From: Thermoplasmata archaeon
GTDB taxonomy: Archaea > Thermoplasmatota > Thermoplasmata > Lutacidiplasmatales > UBA184
DNA length: 21,723 nt
Assembly: GCA_030039865.1 (NCBI GenBank)
Contig: JASHUS010000041.1
Location: 1-21,723, forward strand
Direction: 5' to 3'
The notes under the pieces are model-generated. The model did no database searches. It was given only the letters and a program-made list of their open reading frames with translations, and was not told the DNA's origin. This document shows, one piece after another, positions 8,103 through 14,866 of the stretch. The translations under genes were made by a program, and so were the position numbers. The stretch's first letter is position 1; each line of letters opens with the position of its first letter.

Positions 8103-8840
8103 TCACGCGCTCGCGAGCGGCGGGCGCATCGCGGTCTCGAGCAACTTCTTCTCGATGAGAGCGATCGATTCCGAGACACTCGATTTGCTCCGGCTGACCT
8201 TGCGCGCGAGGTCGGTCAGCGTGATGCCGCGCGGCACCGCGAAGTACCCCGACGCCATCGCGACCGTGAACAGTTCGTGTTGGCGCTCGGTCAATGCCGG
8301 AAGATGGTTCCGGAGGGGCCGCCGCTTGATGGAAATGACCTTCGCGCGGGGGTCTCGCTGACGGGCGTACTGCAGGATCTCGGAAAAATCGGCGTATCGC
8401 GCGACGATCTCCCAGTCGATCGTGCCGCCCTGCATCCGGAGCGGAAACGGAATCGGGAGCCGAAGACGTCGATACAGGCCGAGGATCGGTGGATTGCGGT
8501 AGGTGATCCGGTAGAGGCACCCCTCCCCGACCTGCGCCAGGCTCTCGACCTGGAGCACGTCCGGGAACCGGGCGATCTCCTTCGCCCAGACGCCCGGAGG
8601 TCGCCCGCTGATCCAATGATCCGAGATAGACGTCGAGGCATCGACCTCTCCCCGGTTCAGCACCTCGATGTGAACGTTCGGGTGGGCGTTGGTGAACCCG
8701 AAGGTCCAGATCCCCCGGGGGATGTTGATCCGCAGCGTGGCGATGAAGATCCGATCCGGAGACTCGCCCTCGGCGGCGGCGAGGTCCGGCGCGGGGCCGA
8801 CGCTCGGTACGGGCGTCGCGCCGCGGGATCGGGGGGCCAT
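8103..8840 (-). CDS. HTH_10 (bacterioopsin-activator-like) transcription regulator, first of a tandem pair
   Basis: 245 residues from the ATG at 8840, chosen because a TATA-like box lies 28 nt upstream and because the frame beyond it runs into the divergent gene. Residues ~31-175 form the same N-terminal domain as the downstream paralogue (FTNAHPNVHIEVLN, DHWISG, GCLYRITYRNPP, WEIVARYADF), followed by HLPALTERQHELF and the HTH_10 domain (about 181-237, with ITLTDLARKVSRSKSSVSESI as the recognition region). The N-terminal domain does not look like the PAS/GAF modules of classic Bat proteins. The gene is divergent from the dipeptide epimerase with a 139-bp shared promoter region, so regulation of the epimerase is plausible but inferred. 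Confidence 0.82.
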   Translation of the reverse strand: MAPRSRGATPVPSVGPAPDLAAAEGESPDRIFIATLRINIPRGIWTFGFTNAHPNVHIEVLNRGEVDASTSISDHWISGRPPGVWAKEIARFPDVLQVESLAQVGEGCLYRITYRNPPILGLYRRLRLPIPFPLRMQGGTIDWEIVARYADFSEILQYARQRDPRAKVISIKRRPLRNHLPALTERQHELFTVAMASGYFAVPRGITLTDLARKVSRSKSSVSESIALIEKKLLETAMRPPLASA

Positions 8841-8863
8841 TGAACGGCGAAAGGGGTCCCGCT

Positions 8864-8873
8864 TCAAAAACTT
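8864..8873 (-). promoter_or_regulatory. TATA box for the regulator operon
   Basis: The minus strand reads AAGTTTTTGA, centred ~28 nt upstream of the ATG at 8840, in an otherwise GC-rich spacer. This fits a leaderless transcript and supports the chosen start. Confidence 0.55.
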
Positions 8874-8949
8874 CGCACCGGGTCGAGGACCGGCAGGATC
8901 GCGACCGGCGCGGCCCGTCCGCGGGAGTCCATCCCGATCGACCGAGCCC

Positions 8950-8957
8950 GATTTGAC
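8950..8957 (+). promoter_or_regulatory. Weak TATA-like box for the dipeptide epimerase gene
   Basis: GATTTGAC is centred about 27 nt upstream of the ATG at 8980 and is the only A/T-rich stretch there. The spacing fits leaderless transcription; the match to a TATA box is weak. Confidence 0.35.
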
Positions 8958-8979
8958 CCACCGCAGCACCCGATCCTTC

Positions 8980-10017
8980 ATGCCCCATACCCGGCCGGAC
9001 CCCCGGTGGAGCTTCGAAGTCGTGCGATGGACGCTCCGGGATCCCTGGACGACGACCATGTCGACCAGCACGTATCGCGAGACACTGTTCGCGCACGTAC
9101 GCGCCCAGGGCGTCCGCGGCATCGGCGAAGGGGCACCGATCCCGCGCTACGGCGAAGATGCTCGTCGCTCCCAGCTCCGACTCGACCGACTTCGCCCGGC
9201 GCTCTCCGGCATCTCCCCCTGGAGGATCGAAGAGACCCGGCGGTGGGTCGCCCGGGATGTGAAGGGCGAGTACGCGGCGCGCGCCGCGGTCGATATCGCC
9301 CTGCACGACTGGGCCGGCCACCGGCTCCGAGTTCCCCTGTACCGACTCCTCGGGCTCGACCGGGACCGAACGCCGGTGACGAGCTTTTCCATCGGCATCG
9401 GTTCGGCCGCGGAGACCCGACGGAAGGTCCGCGCCGCGCGCGACTTCCCTGTGTTGAAGGTGAAGATGGGCCGCGGCGTCGACGAGACGACCCTCGAGTC
9501 GGTTCGGGCGGAGACGGACGTACCGGTGCGGGTCGACGTCAACGAAGGTTGGAAGAGCGTCCGGATCGCGTCGACCAAGGTCCAATGGCTCGCCCGACGC
9601 GGCGTCGAGTTCGTCGAGCAGCCCCTACCGGCCGGTCGGCTCGCCGACGTCCGACGCCTGCACCGGAGTTCGGTCTTGCCGATCTTCGCCGACGAGGACG
9701 CGCCGAATGTGGCCGCGCTCCCCGGACTCGTCGGCGCCTACGACGGAGTCAACGTCAAGCTCGACAAGTGTGGCGGAATCGGCGAGGCCCTCACGATGAT
9801 CCGAGCGGCCCGAGCGCTCGGTTTCCGGACGATGTTGGGTTGTATGGTCTCGAGCGCGGTGAGCGTGACCGCCGCGGCGCATTTGTCCCCGCTCGTGGAC
9901 TATGCGGACCTCGACGGGAACCTCTTGATCGCGGACGACCCCCGTCGTGGCGTAGCCGTCCGGAAGGGCCGGCTCATCCTTCCGCGCGGGCCCGGTCTCG
10001 GGATCGTTCCTCGCTGA
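8980..10017 (+). CDS. Dipeptide epimerase (enolase superfamily, L-Ala-D/L-Glu epimerase-like)
   Basis: 345 residues, normal length for the muconate-cycloisomerase subgroup. It has the capping-domain start GEGAPIPRYGED and the barrel motifs LKVKMG (catalytic K160/K162), RVDVNEG (metal ligand D186), FVEQP (E213), FADED (D238) and NVKLDKCGG (K260). Near the end, YADLDG (D310, D312) matches the DxD element that binds the substrate alpha-amino group in L-Ala-D/L-Glu and related dipeptide epimerases. The enzyme inverts the C-terminal residue of a dipeptide via proton abstraction with Mg2+. Exact dipeptide specificity cannot be read here. In cells lacking murein this suggests scavenging of peptides from bacterial walls or other sources. 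It is divergent from the HTH_10 pair, and its last 118 bp overlap the 3' end of the thermopsin-like protease. Confidence 0.88.
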   Translation: MPHTRPDPRWSFEVVRWTLRDPWTTTMSTSTYRETLFAHVRAQGVRGIGEGAPIPRYGEDARRSQLRLDRLRPALSGISPWRIEETRRWVARDVKGEYAARAAVDIALHDWAGHRLRVPLYRLLGLDRDRTPVTSFSIGIGSAAETRRKVRAARDFPVLKVKMGRGVDETTLESVRAETDVPVRVDVNEGWKSVRIASTKVQWLARRGVEFVEQPLPAGRLADVRRLHRSSVLPIFADEDAPNVAALPGLVGAYDGVNVKLDKCGGIGEALTMIRAARALGFRTMLGCMVSSAVSVTAAAHLSPLVDYADLDGNLLIADDPRRGVAVRKGRLILPRGPGLGIVPR

Positions 10018-12833
10018 CCGTCACGCGCCGCCGGCGCGGCGAGCCCGACCGCGATCGGGGCGGTACCGCCGCCGGCGATCGTCCCGAGCAGCGGGAGGCG
10101 GAGCTCGTACGTCGGCGCCCCCGCGCGATCGGCGGACGACGCGATCGGGACCGGGGCCTCGCGCGCGCCCGGAATCGGGATGATCGGAGCGTAGTCGCCG
10201 CCCGAGACGATGCCATCCTCGTACGCTCCCGCGACCGCCGGCGCGGTCCCACACGGAGCGCCCGGGGCCTGGATCGTGCCGCATCCGAGCGGGTAGATGT
10301 TCGACCAATCCGAGTAGTAGAACCTCGCGACGTACGGGATCGTCGTCCGGTTGTTCGGCGCGTCGCCGAAATTCCAATAGAAGTTGCCGCCCTGCGTCGG
10401 GGCGTCGGGCCCCCCCACCACCGTGTAGCCGGGGCCCAGCACGTTGCCCGAGAGCGCGAAGCCGTTCACTCGTCGCGCGACCTCGCTCGCCGGCTCGGGC
10501 GGCACGTTCCACGTGTCGTGTGGGTACTCGTAGAATCCCGTGTTGCTGAGGTTCCTCTCCTCGCATTGGGGGAGACAGTCGGCCACGTTCGGAAAATTGT
10601 ACGGAAGGAGGACGATCGGGTTGTCCACGCTGAAGTTATTGTTGAAGATCAGGTCGCCGCTCTCCGCCTCGCCGAGCCCAGCGTAGGAGCGGCCGAGCGC
10701 GATTCCGGGGGGATCTCGGAAGGTGTTCCCCCAGACGACGTTGTCCGTCCCCCCGTAGAGGACCAGCCCGTCCGGCGACACGTCCCCCGCGAGCGGTTTG
10801 GCGGCGACGAAGGTGTTGCCCATGATGAGGTCGTCCGTGGAGTTCCAGACGTAGACGTTGGCGGCCGGGACCGGATTTTGCGACGCCGGGACGGTGATGT
10901 AGAAACTGATCTCCTCCTGTGCCGACCAGCCCCCGATCGCCGCGGCGTTCGACAGCGTCACATGGCGGGTCTCGAAGAACTGGAGGTTGAGGTCGTACGT
11001 GACGAGCCCGTCCGCGCCGACCGAGAACGAGGGCGGCCGGTTGACGTCGACGTAGGCGTGGGTGCCGTCGAGGAAAAGGCCGGGGAACGCCTGGAAGGTG
11101 TAGTCGTTGGGGGCGTAGAACACCCGACTCAGCTCGCCGTTCGCCGCTCGGCCACAGTACGAGCAGTTCGACGTCGGGTTGTTGAAGAGCACGTACTGGT
11201 CATGGATCGTCCCGGTGCCGGTCGAGGAGACTCCGGCCAACTGGCCGTCGCCGAACGCCCAGAGCGGCGTATAGACGCCGCTCGCCGGTGAGTACGGCAG
11301 CACCACCGAAAGATGGGCGCCCGAATCGCCGACGACGAGGGTTCCCTGTCGCTCCTGGTAGTCCGAGAGCATGAGCTCATACCGGTATGTGCCGGGCATG
11401 AGGTACCACGCCGTCACATCGGGGGCCCACTGGTACGACTGACCCGCGTACGCGCTGTCCTCGAAGAACGCGAAGAAGTACGGCGTCGAGCCGCCCGGAT
11501 CCGGCGACCCCGAGACGCTCACGTCGTTCGTGACCTCGACGTTCCCGGGGGCGATCCCGGGAGCGCCCGTGAAGTTCCAAAGACCGTGGAGGATCAGCGG
11601 ACCCGCCGAGAGATAGGCGGTCGTGCCGACATAGTTCACCGCGATCCCGACCGTCTCCTCCCCGGTCTGGCTCCCGTAGTTCACCGCGGCGGGAATGTTC
11701 GCGTAGCGGAAGTGGTGGGCGGTGCAGTCGGCGATCGAGCAATAGCGCAGCGTCTCGGAACCGCTCGCGGCGAGCATGAGCTGGTTCGATCCATCGTCGG
11801 CCCCGATGAACGCATCGAACTCGTACCCCTCGTTCACGAGGTGGTACGTCGTCGCGCTCGCCTCGAACGGCGCGGGGGCGAGGTGACGGGGATCGGACGG
11901 GTTCGCCTGGGAGCGGAACACGAGGTCGTCGTACGACGCGTGATAGAAGTGCCCGTCCGCGAGCAACGTGTAATTGTACCACAGGACCTGGTCCCCCGCT
12001 GCGTTCACCGAGGAGTTCACGTAGACCTCGGCCGTGAAGGGGGGCGGCGCGTAGTAGTACTGGGAGAACGCGACCCACGTCCCCGTGTAGTCGCTTCCGT
12101 TCGGCGACCAGCTCACGAGAGACGAGGGCTGCATCTCGGAGGTGTACGACGTGAAGTTCCAGGTGTCGTCGACGAACGAGATCGTATCGTTGAACGTGTC
12201 GTACGAGATCACATTCTGGACCCAGAAGTCGTAGCCCCGGACGCCCAGGATCGTGACGTTCGCAAGGACCGCGTTGAGCTGAGCGCCCCAATAGTTCGGC
12301 GTCCCGCTGCTCGGGTAGAAGTTGTTGCTCGAATTGACCGTCAGGGTGCCGAGGAGACTGTTGGAGTCGAGCACGGGGTCATCGACGACCTCGCCGTTCC
12401 GATCGCTCTGCCCGTCGTAGGCGACGCCCGCGGGCGCGGTGTTCTGCCCCGCCGACCCGCACTGCTGCGCCGCGAGGGCCACGCCGGTCTCGGGCACACC
12501 GTTCACGACCTGGTCGGGGTACTCCCCGAGGTACGGTAGCCGCAGGTCGGTCGAGGGAAGTCCGTCCGCGAGCGCGTTCGAGGCGATATTGCGCGTATTC
12601 TGAATCTCCTCGGCCCAGCTCGGGTCGTTGGCGGCCGTCAACAGCGAGCTCGTCGCCGGGCAGGCGGCCTGAGCGGTGGCGGGACTCGAGGCGGCGAGCG
12701 TCGGTGAGGACGGATCGGTTGCGCGCGGCGCGCTCCCGGCTCCGGCCGTCGCCGCGAGGGGCGGAATGCCGGTCAGGAGAAGCCCCACCGCGACTGATAT
12801 TCCGACGAGAACCGTCCAGCGGGCCCTTCCCAT
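9900..12833 (-). CDS. Thermopsin-like (peptidase family A5) secreted protease with large C-terminal extension
   Basis: 977 residues from the ATG at 12833; the frame stays open further upstream, but MGRARWTVLVGISVAVGLLL begins a good signal peptide (about 1-30). Residues ~150-420 carry thermopsin-family features: NYWGAQLNAVLANVTI, YDFWVQNVISYD, the VDDTWNFTS strand, VLWYNYTLLADGHFYHASYDD, and a later beta-rich LILHGLWNF segment. Thermopsins are acid proteases acting outside the cell at low pH; their catalytic residues are not securely defined, so none are marked. Residues ~650-760 contain N-T-F turns (MGNTF, VWGNTF, NNNF) suggesting a right-handed beta-helix, as in many long archaeal thermopsin homologues. 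There is no strong C-terminal membrane helix: a weak Ala/Gly/Leu segment (about 911-933) and an Arg-rich tail end inside the convergent epimerase gene. Confidence 0.82.
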   Translation of the reverse strand: MGRARWTVLVGISVAVGLLLTGIPPLAATAGAGSAPRATDPSSPTLAASSPATAQAACPATSSLLTAANDPSWAEEIQNTRNIASNALADGLPSTDLRLPYLGEYPDQVVNGVPETGVALAAQQCGSAGQNTAPAGVAYDGQSDRNGEVVDDPVLDSNSLLGTLTVNSSNNFYPSSGTPNYWGAQLNAVLANVTILGVRGYDFWVQNVISYDTFNDTISFVDDTWNFTSYTSEMQPSSLVSWSPNGSDYTGTWVAFSQYYYAPPPFTAEVYVNSSVNAAGDQVLWYNYTLLADGHFYHASYDDLVFRSQANPSDPRHLAPAPFEASATTYHLVNEGYEFDAFIGADDGSNQLMLAASGSETLRYCSIADCTAHHFRYANIPAAVNYGSQTGEETVGIAVNYVGTTAYLSAGPLILHGLWNFTGAPGIAPGNVEVTNDVSVSGSPDPGGSTPYFFAFFEDSAYAGQSYQWAPDVTAWYLMPGTYRYELMLSDYQERQGTLVVGDSGAHLSVVLPYSPASGVYTPLWAFGDGQLAGVSSTGTGTIHDQYVLFNNPTSNCSYCGRAANGELSRVFYAPNDYTFQAFPGLFLDGTHAYVDVNRPPSFSVGADGLVTYDLNLQFFETRHVTLSNAAAIGGWSAQEEISFYITVPASQNPVPAANVYVWNSTDDLIMGNTFVAAKPLAGDVSPDGLVLYGGTDNVVWGNTFRDPPGIALGRSYAGLGEAESGDLIFNNNFSVDNPIVLLPYNFPNVADCLPQCEERNLSNTGFYEYPHDTWNVPPEPASEVARRVNGFALSGNVLGPGYTVVGGPDAPTQGGNFYWNFGDAPNNRTTIPYVARFYYSDWSNIYPLGCGTIQAPGAPCGTAPAVAGAYEDGIVSGGDYAPIIPIPGAREAPVPIASSADRAGAPTYELRLPLLGTIAGGGTAPIAVGLAAPAARDGQRGTIPRPGPRGRMSRPFRTATPRRGSSAIKRFPSRSA

Positions 12834-12935
12834 CCCTTCTTTCCTGCGGACCGAGGCCGCGTGAGCGCGGCACGGCAACGCGCTACTAACCCCCCCCGAA
12901 CGGCGCAGGACTTTCCGAATCTCCGCAATACTCGT

Positions 12936-12954
12936 CGGGCCGCGAATCGGCCCG
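12936..12954. other. Perfect 7-bp hairpin in the divergent region
   Basis: CGGGCCG, loop CGAAT, CGGCCCG. The arms are perfectly complementary and all G/C. It lies about 103-121 nt upstream of the protease ATG, so it could be in a leader RNA, a protein-binding site, or chance in GC-rich DNA. Confidence 0.4.
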
Positions 12955-12987
12955 CCCGACGCTCCGTGCCGCGTGTGAGCGTTCCGG

Positions 12988-13003
12988 CTCTCGGCCACGA
13001 GAG
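12988..13003. other. Perfect 6-bp hairpin in the divergent region
   Basis: CTCTCG, loop GCCA, CGAGAG, only 33 bp after the previous hairpin. The pair could form a small structured element; function unknown. Confidence 0.35.
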
Positions 13004-13168
13004 ACGGATCGGAGTTCGACATCCACCCGACGGCTTCGGCGCGCTCGGCAACGCGTTCCAGTGCCAAGTGATCCTGCCGCGTCCACTCATCGCCCGCTTC
13101 GAGCGTCCACCCGCACCCCCGCCGAGCAGGACCGTGGGCGGGTTCCTTCGCGATACGTTTGGATACGC

Positions 13169-13178
13169 ATTTATACAT
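13169..13178 (+). promoter_or_regulatory. TATA box for the small secreted protein gene
   Basis: ATTTATACAT is the best TATA-box match in the window. It predicts a transcript start near 13195-13202, shortly before the GTG at 13212. A Shine-Dalgarno AGGAG at 13199-13203, 8 nt before the GTG, would lie right at the 5' end of the message. Confidence 0.65.
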
Positions 13179-13211
13179 GATTCGCGCCATATCTGCGTAG
13201 GAGTCCCAACC

Positions 13212-13784
13212 GTGTCGACATCTCGCGTCCGGCAACGAACGGTCTATTTGATTACAGGAGCGCTGGTGGCCTGCCTCGTCGGCGGATTCGCTCTCGCGGC
13301 TACGTTCACCACGGGCGGCCAGAACACCGCCTACCAAGGATCCCAGCAGACGACGGTCGACCCGATCGCGGGCCTCGACTACGTCTCGACCAATCTCACG
13401 GAGCTGACGACCGCGACCGGCGCGCCGGGCTGCAGCGTCGGCACGCCCTGCAACGTGGAGACCGCCGGGGTAACCGTCTGCGCCGGCGGCTTCGCGGGTT
13501 CGACCGCCTGCAACGCGCTCGACTTCGTGGAGCAGGTCAATCTCACCACGATCATCGGCACCCAGTTCCCGGGCGCGACCCACACGGTGAAGCTCACCCT
13601 GTTCGTCACCGGCACGCCGGTCGGTGGCTCGTCGATCACGGTCGCCACCGTCTCGTTCTACTTCCAGGAGTCGAGCGGCGCCCCGACCGCCGCGGTCACA
13701 ATCAGCCTTGACTTCGATGTGGGCACGGTCGCCACCGGTCCGGGCCTGGTCGAGTACGTCACGGTCATCGGCAACGCCTTCTAA
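13212..13784 (+). CDS. Small secreted or surface protein with four cysteines
   Basis: 190 residues. The GTG start is supported by AGGAG 8 nt upstream and a strong TATA box. The N-terminus VSTSRVRQRTVYLITGALVACLV-type sequence gives a basic region then a hydrophobic segment (about 11-30) ending ALAA, either a cleaved signal or an anchor. The mature part is Thr/Val/Gly-rich with strong beta-strand alternation (KLTLFVTG, ITVATVSFYFQE, VTISLDFDVG, VEYVTVIG). It has four cysteines (C74, C80, C90, C100) that could form two disulfides. I do not recognise the family; a surface-filament or coat-type protein is possible given its size, simple composition and strong promoter, but that is inference. No typical archaellin/pilin cleavage motif is seen. 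A perfect hairpin follows the stop. Confidence 0.7.
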   Translation: MSTSRVRQRTVYLITGALVACLVGGFALAATFTTGGQNTAYQGSQQTTVDPIAGLDYVSTNLTELTTATGAPGCSVGTPCNVETAGVTVCAGGFAGSTACNALDFVEQVNLTTIIGTQFPGATHTVKLTLFVTGTPVGGSSITVATVSFYFQESSGAPTAAVTISLDFDVGTVATGPGLVEYVTVIGNAF

Positions 13785-13788
13785 GGGA

Positions 13789-13810
13789 GCGATCGGTTAC
13801 GACCGATCGC
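13789..13810 (+). terminator. Hairpin after the small secreted protein gene, possible terminator or 3'-end stabiliser
   Basis: GCGATCGGT, loop TACG, ACCGATCGC: a perfect 9-bp stem beginning 5 nt after the TAA at 13782-13784. No T-run follows, so it is not a classical terminator; it may protect the 3' end of an abundant message. A second palindrome, GATCGGCCGATC, follows at 13820-13831. Confidence 0.4.
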
Positions 13811-13920
13811 GGCGAGCATGATCGGCCGATCGCCCGAACCTCAGGCGCGGCAGGGGTGGCACACCTCTCGCGCTACGCGGCGACCGGATCGAGGCGCCGC
13901 GGCCAGGAGGGTCGCGTAGT

Positions 13921-14742
13921 GTGGCGGTCGCGTCCGGTACGAACGCAGACCGCCGGGCGAGGAACGACTCCCACGACGATCCGGGCGGCCGGCCGGGGAT
14001 GGCGACCCGTTCGAACCTTCACGGGGCTTTCCCCCTGCTGCTCATCGGCAGCGTCCTCCTCGTCTACGGCGTGACCCTCGGACTGCAAGTACCGACGCCC
14101 ACCGTCGCCCGCTTCGAGATCTGGGAGATGGTCGTGGCGGTCGGGGCCACCCTCGTGGGCTCGGGCCTTTTCTCGCTAGCGTACGCGACCGAAAGCGAAG
14201 ACGCTCCCGAACGCGCCCCGCGGCGACCGGCCGCCGCAGCGCCGGGGCCCCGCATCGCACCCCAAGCGAAGACGGTGCCGCCGAGGGGTCCGGAGCGTAC
14301 GGTCCCCGAGTGGTGGGAAGGCCCGACCGCTCCCGACCCGGGTCGGCGCCGCGCCCCGGCCCCCGCGGCCGGTGATGCGCCCAGCGGCGCCCGCGCCCTC
14401 GGACCTCCGGTTTCCACTTCGATCCCCGCCACCGATACCGGAGCGGCGAGCGGCCCCGAGGACCGGGCCGGGCGGGGCCACGAAGAGATCGACGGGGCGC
14501 TGCTGGAGTTGGAATCTATCGCTCGGGATATGGGAGAGCCGAAGGCGCCCCCCCAGCTCTTCGTCGCGGGTCGGGCCGTCCACATCGACCGCTGCGCCGA
14601 CTGCGGCCGAGCGTTGGCACTGGACGCCCCGGAGCGATTTTGTGTGGAATGCGGTCGCTCCCTCTGCCCGGACTGCGGGCATCCAGCCCGCGGGAATCGC
14701 GACGGGGTCGCCTGCCAACGCTGCCGCCCCGTACGGAACTGA
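13921..14742 (+). CDS. Membrane protein with C-terminal CxxC-rich zinc-binding domain
   Basis: 273 residues from the GTG at 13921, which has AGGAGG at 13905-13910 with a 10-nt spacer. The ATG at 13999 (MATRSNLHGAFPLLLIG...) is a strong alternative, giving 247 residues with the membrane segment at the very N-terminus. Two membrane helices (from the 13921 start, about 36-55 and 68-88) are followed by a ~130-residue Pro/Ala/Arg-rich linker, then CADCG...CVECGRSLCPDCG...CQRC, four CxxC pairs that could bind two zinc ions in a B-box- or LIM-like cross-brace. The architecture (membrane hairpin, flexible linker, zinc domain) mirrors the gene at 1522. Function unknown; the zinc domain would face the cytoplasm if the linker does. 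Confidence 0.75.
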   Translation: MAVASGTNADRRARNDSHDDPGGRPGMATRSNLHGAFPLLLIGSVLLVYGVTLGLQVPTPTVARFEIWEMVVAVGATLVGSGLFSLAYATESEDAPERAPRRPAAAAPGPRIAPQAKTVPPRGPERTVPEWWEGPTAPDPGRRRAPAPAAGDAPSGARALGPPVSTSIPATDTGAASGPEDRAGRGHEEIDGALLELESIARDMGEPKAPPQLFVAGRAVHIDRCADCGRALALDAPERFCVECGRSLCPDCGHPARGNRDGVACQRCRPVRN

Positions 14743-14813
14743 TCCTTTCGCTCCCACCGCTCCAATCCCAGTCCCCGTGAGCGGGAGGGGTGGGTCCCCG
14801 ATCTCGTGACCGC

Positions 14814-14834
14814 GTTTTATGCCGAGATGTATAT
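14814..14834 (+). promoter_or_regulatory. Promoter region of the YVTN protein gene with two TATA-like boxes
   Basis: GTTTTAT (14814-14820) and ATGTATAT (14827-14834) are the only A/T-rich elements upstream of the ATG at 14867. They would place starts near 14843 or 14857. GGAGGG directly abuts the ATG, closer than a usual Shine-Dalgarno. Confidence 0.45.
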
Positions 14835-14866
14835 CCGGGAGCTCGCCGAATGGGGGTCTCGGAGGG

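Larger units (their letters stand above)
12834..13211. other. 378-bp divergent intergenic region without a convincing gene
   Basis: This region separates the thermopsin-like gene (-) from the small secreted protein gene (+). Frames stay open through it on both strands but show no domain, and high GC makes that expected. It contains two perfect hairpins (12936-12954 and 12988-13003), a weak TATA-like TTAGTA on the minus strand around 12883-12888 for the protease, and a strong TATA box near its right end for the plus-strand gene. Confidence 0.6.

Noticed and set aside
8101..9585. N-terminal extension of the second HTH_10 regulator (frame open back to 9585)
   Set aside because: It would overlap the whole paralogue and the start of the epimerase. 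The extra sequence is Arg/Pro-rich with no domain, and the ATG at 8100 directly follows the upstream stop.
9006..11291. 761-codon open frame on the plus strand
   Set aside because: It overlaps the epimerase and protease, has a shadow-type Arg/Gly/Asp composition and shows no domain; long spurious frames are expected at this GC content.
12834..13583. N-terminal extension of the thermopsin-like protease (frame open back to 13583)
   Set aside because: The extension is antisense to the small secreted protein gene and would bury the signal peptide that begins at 12833.
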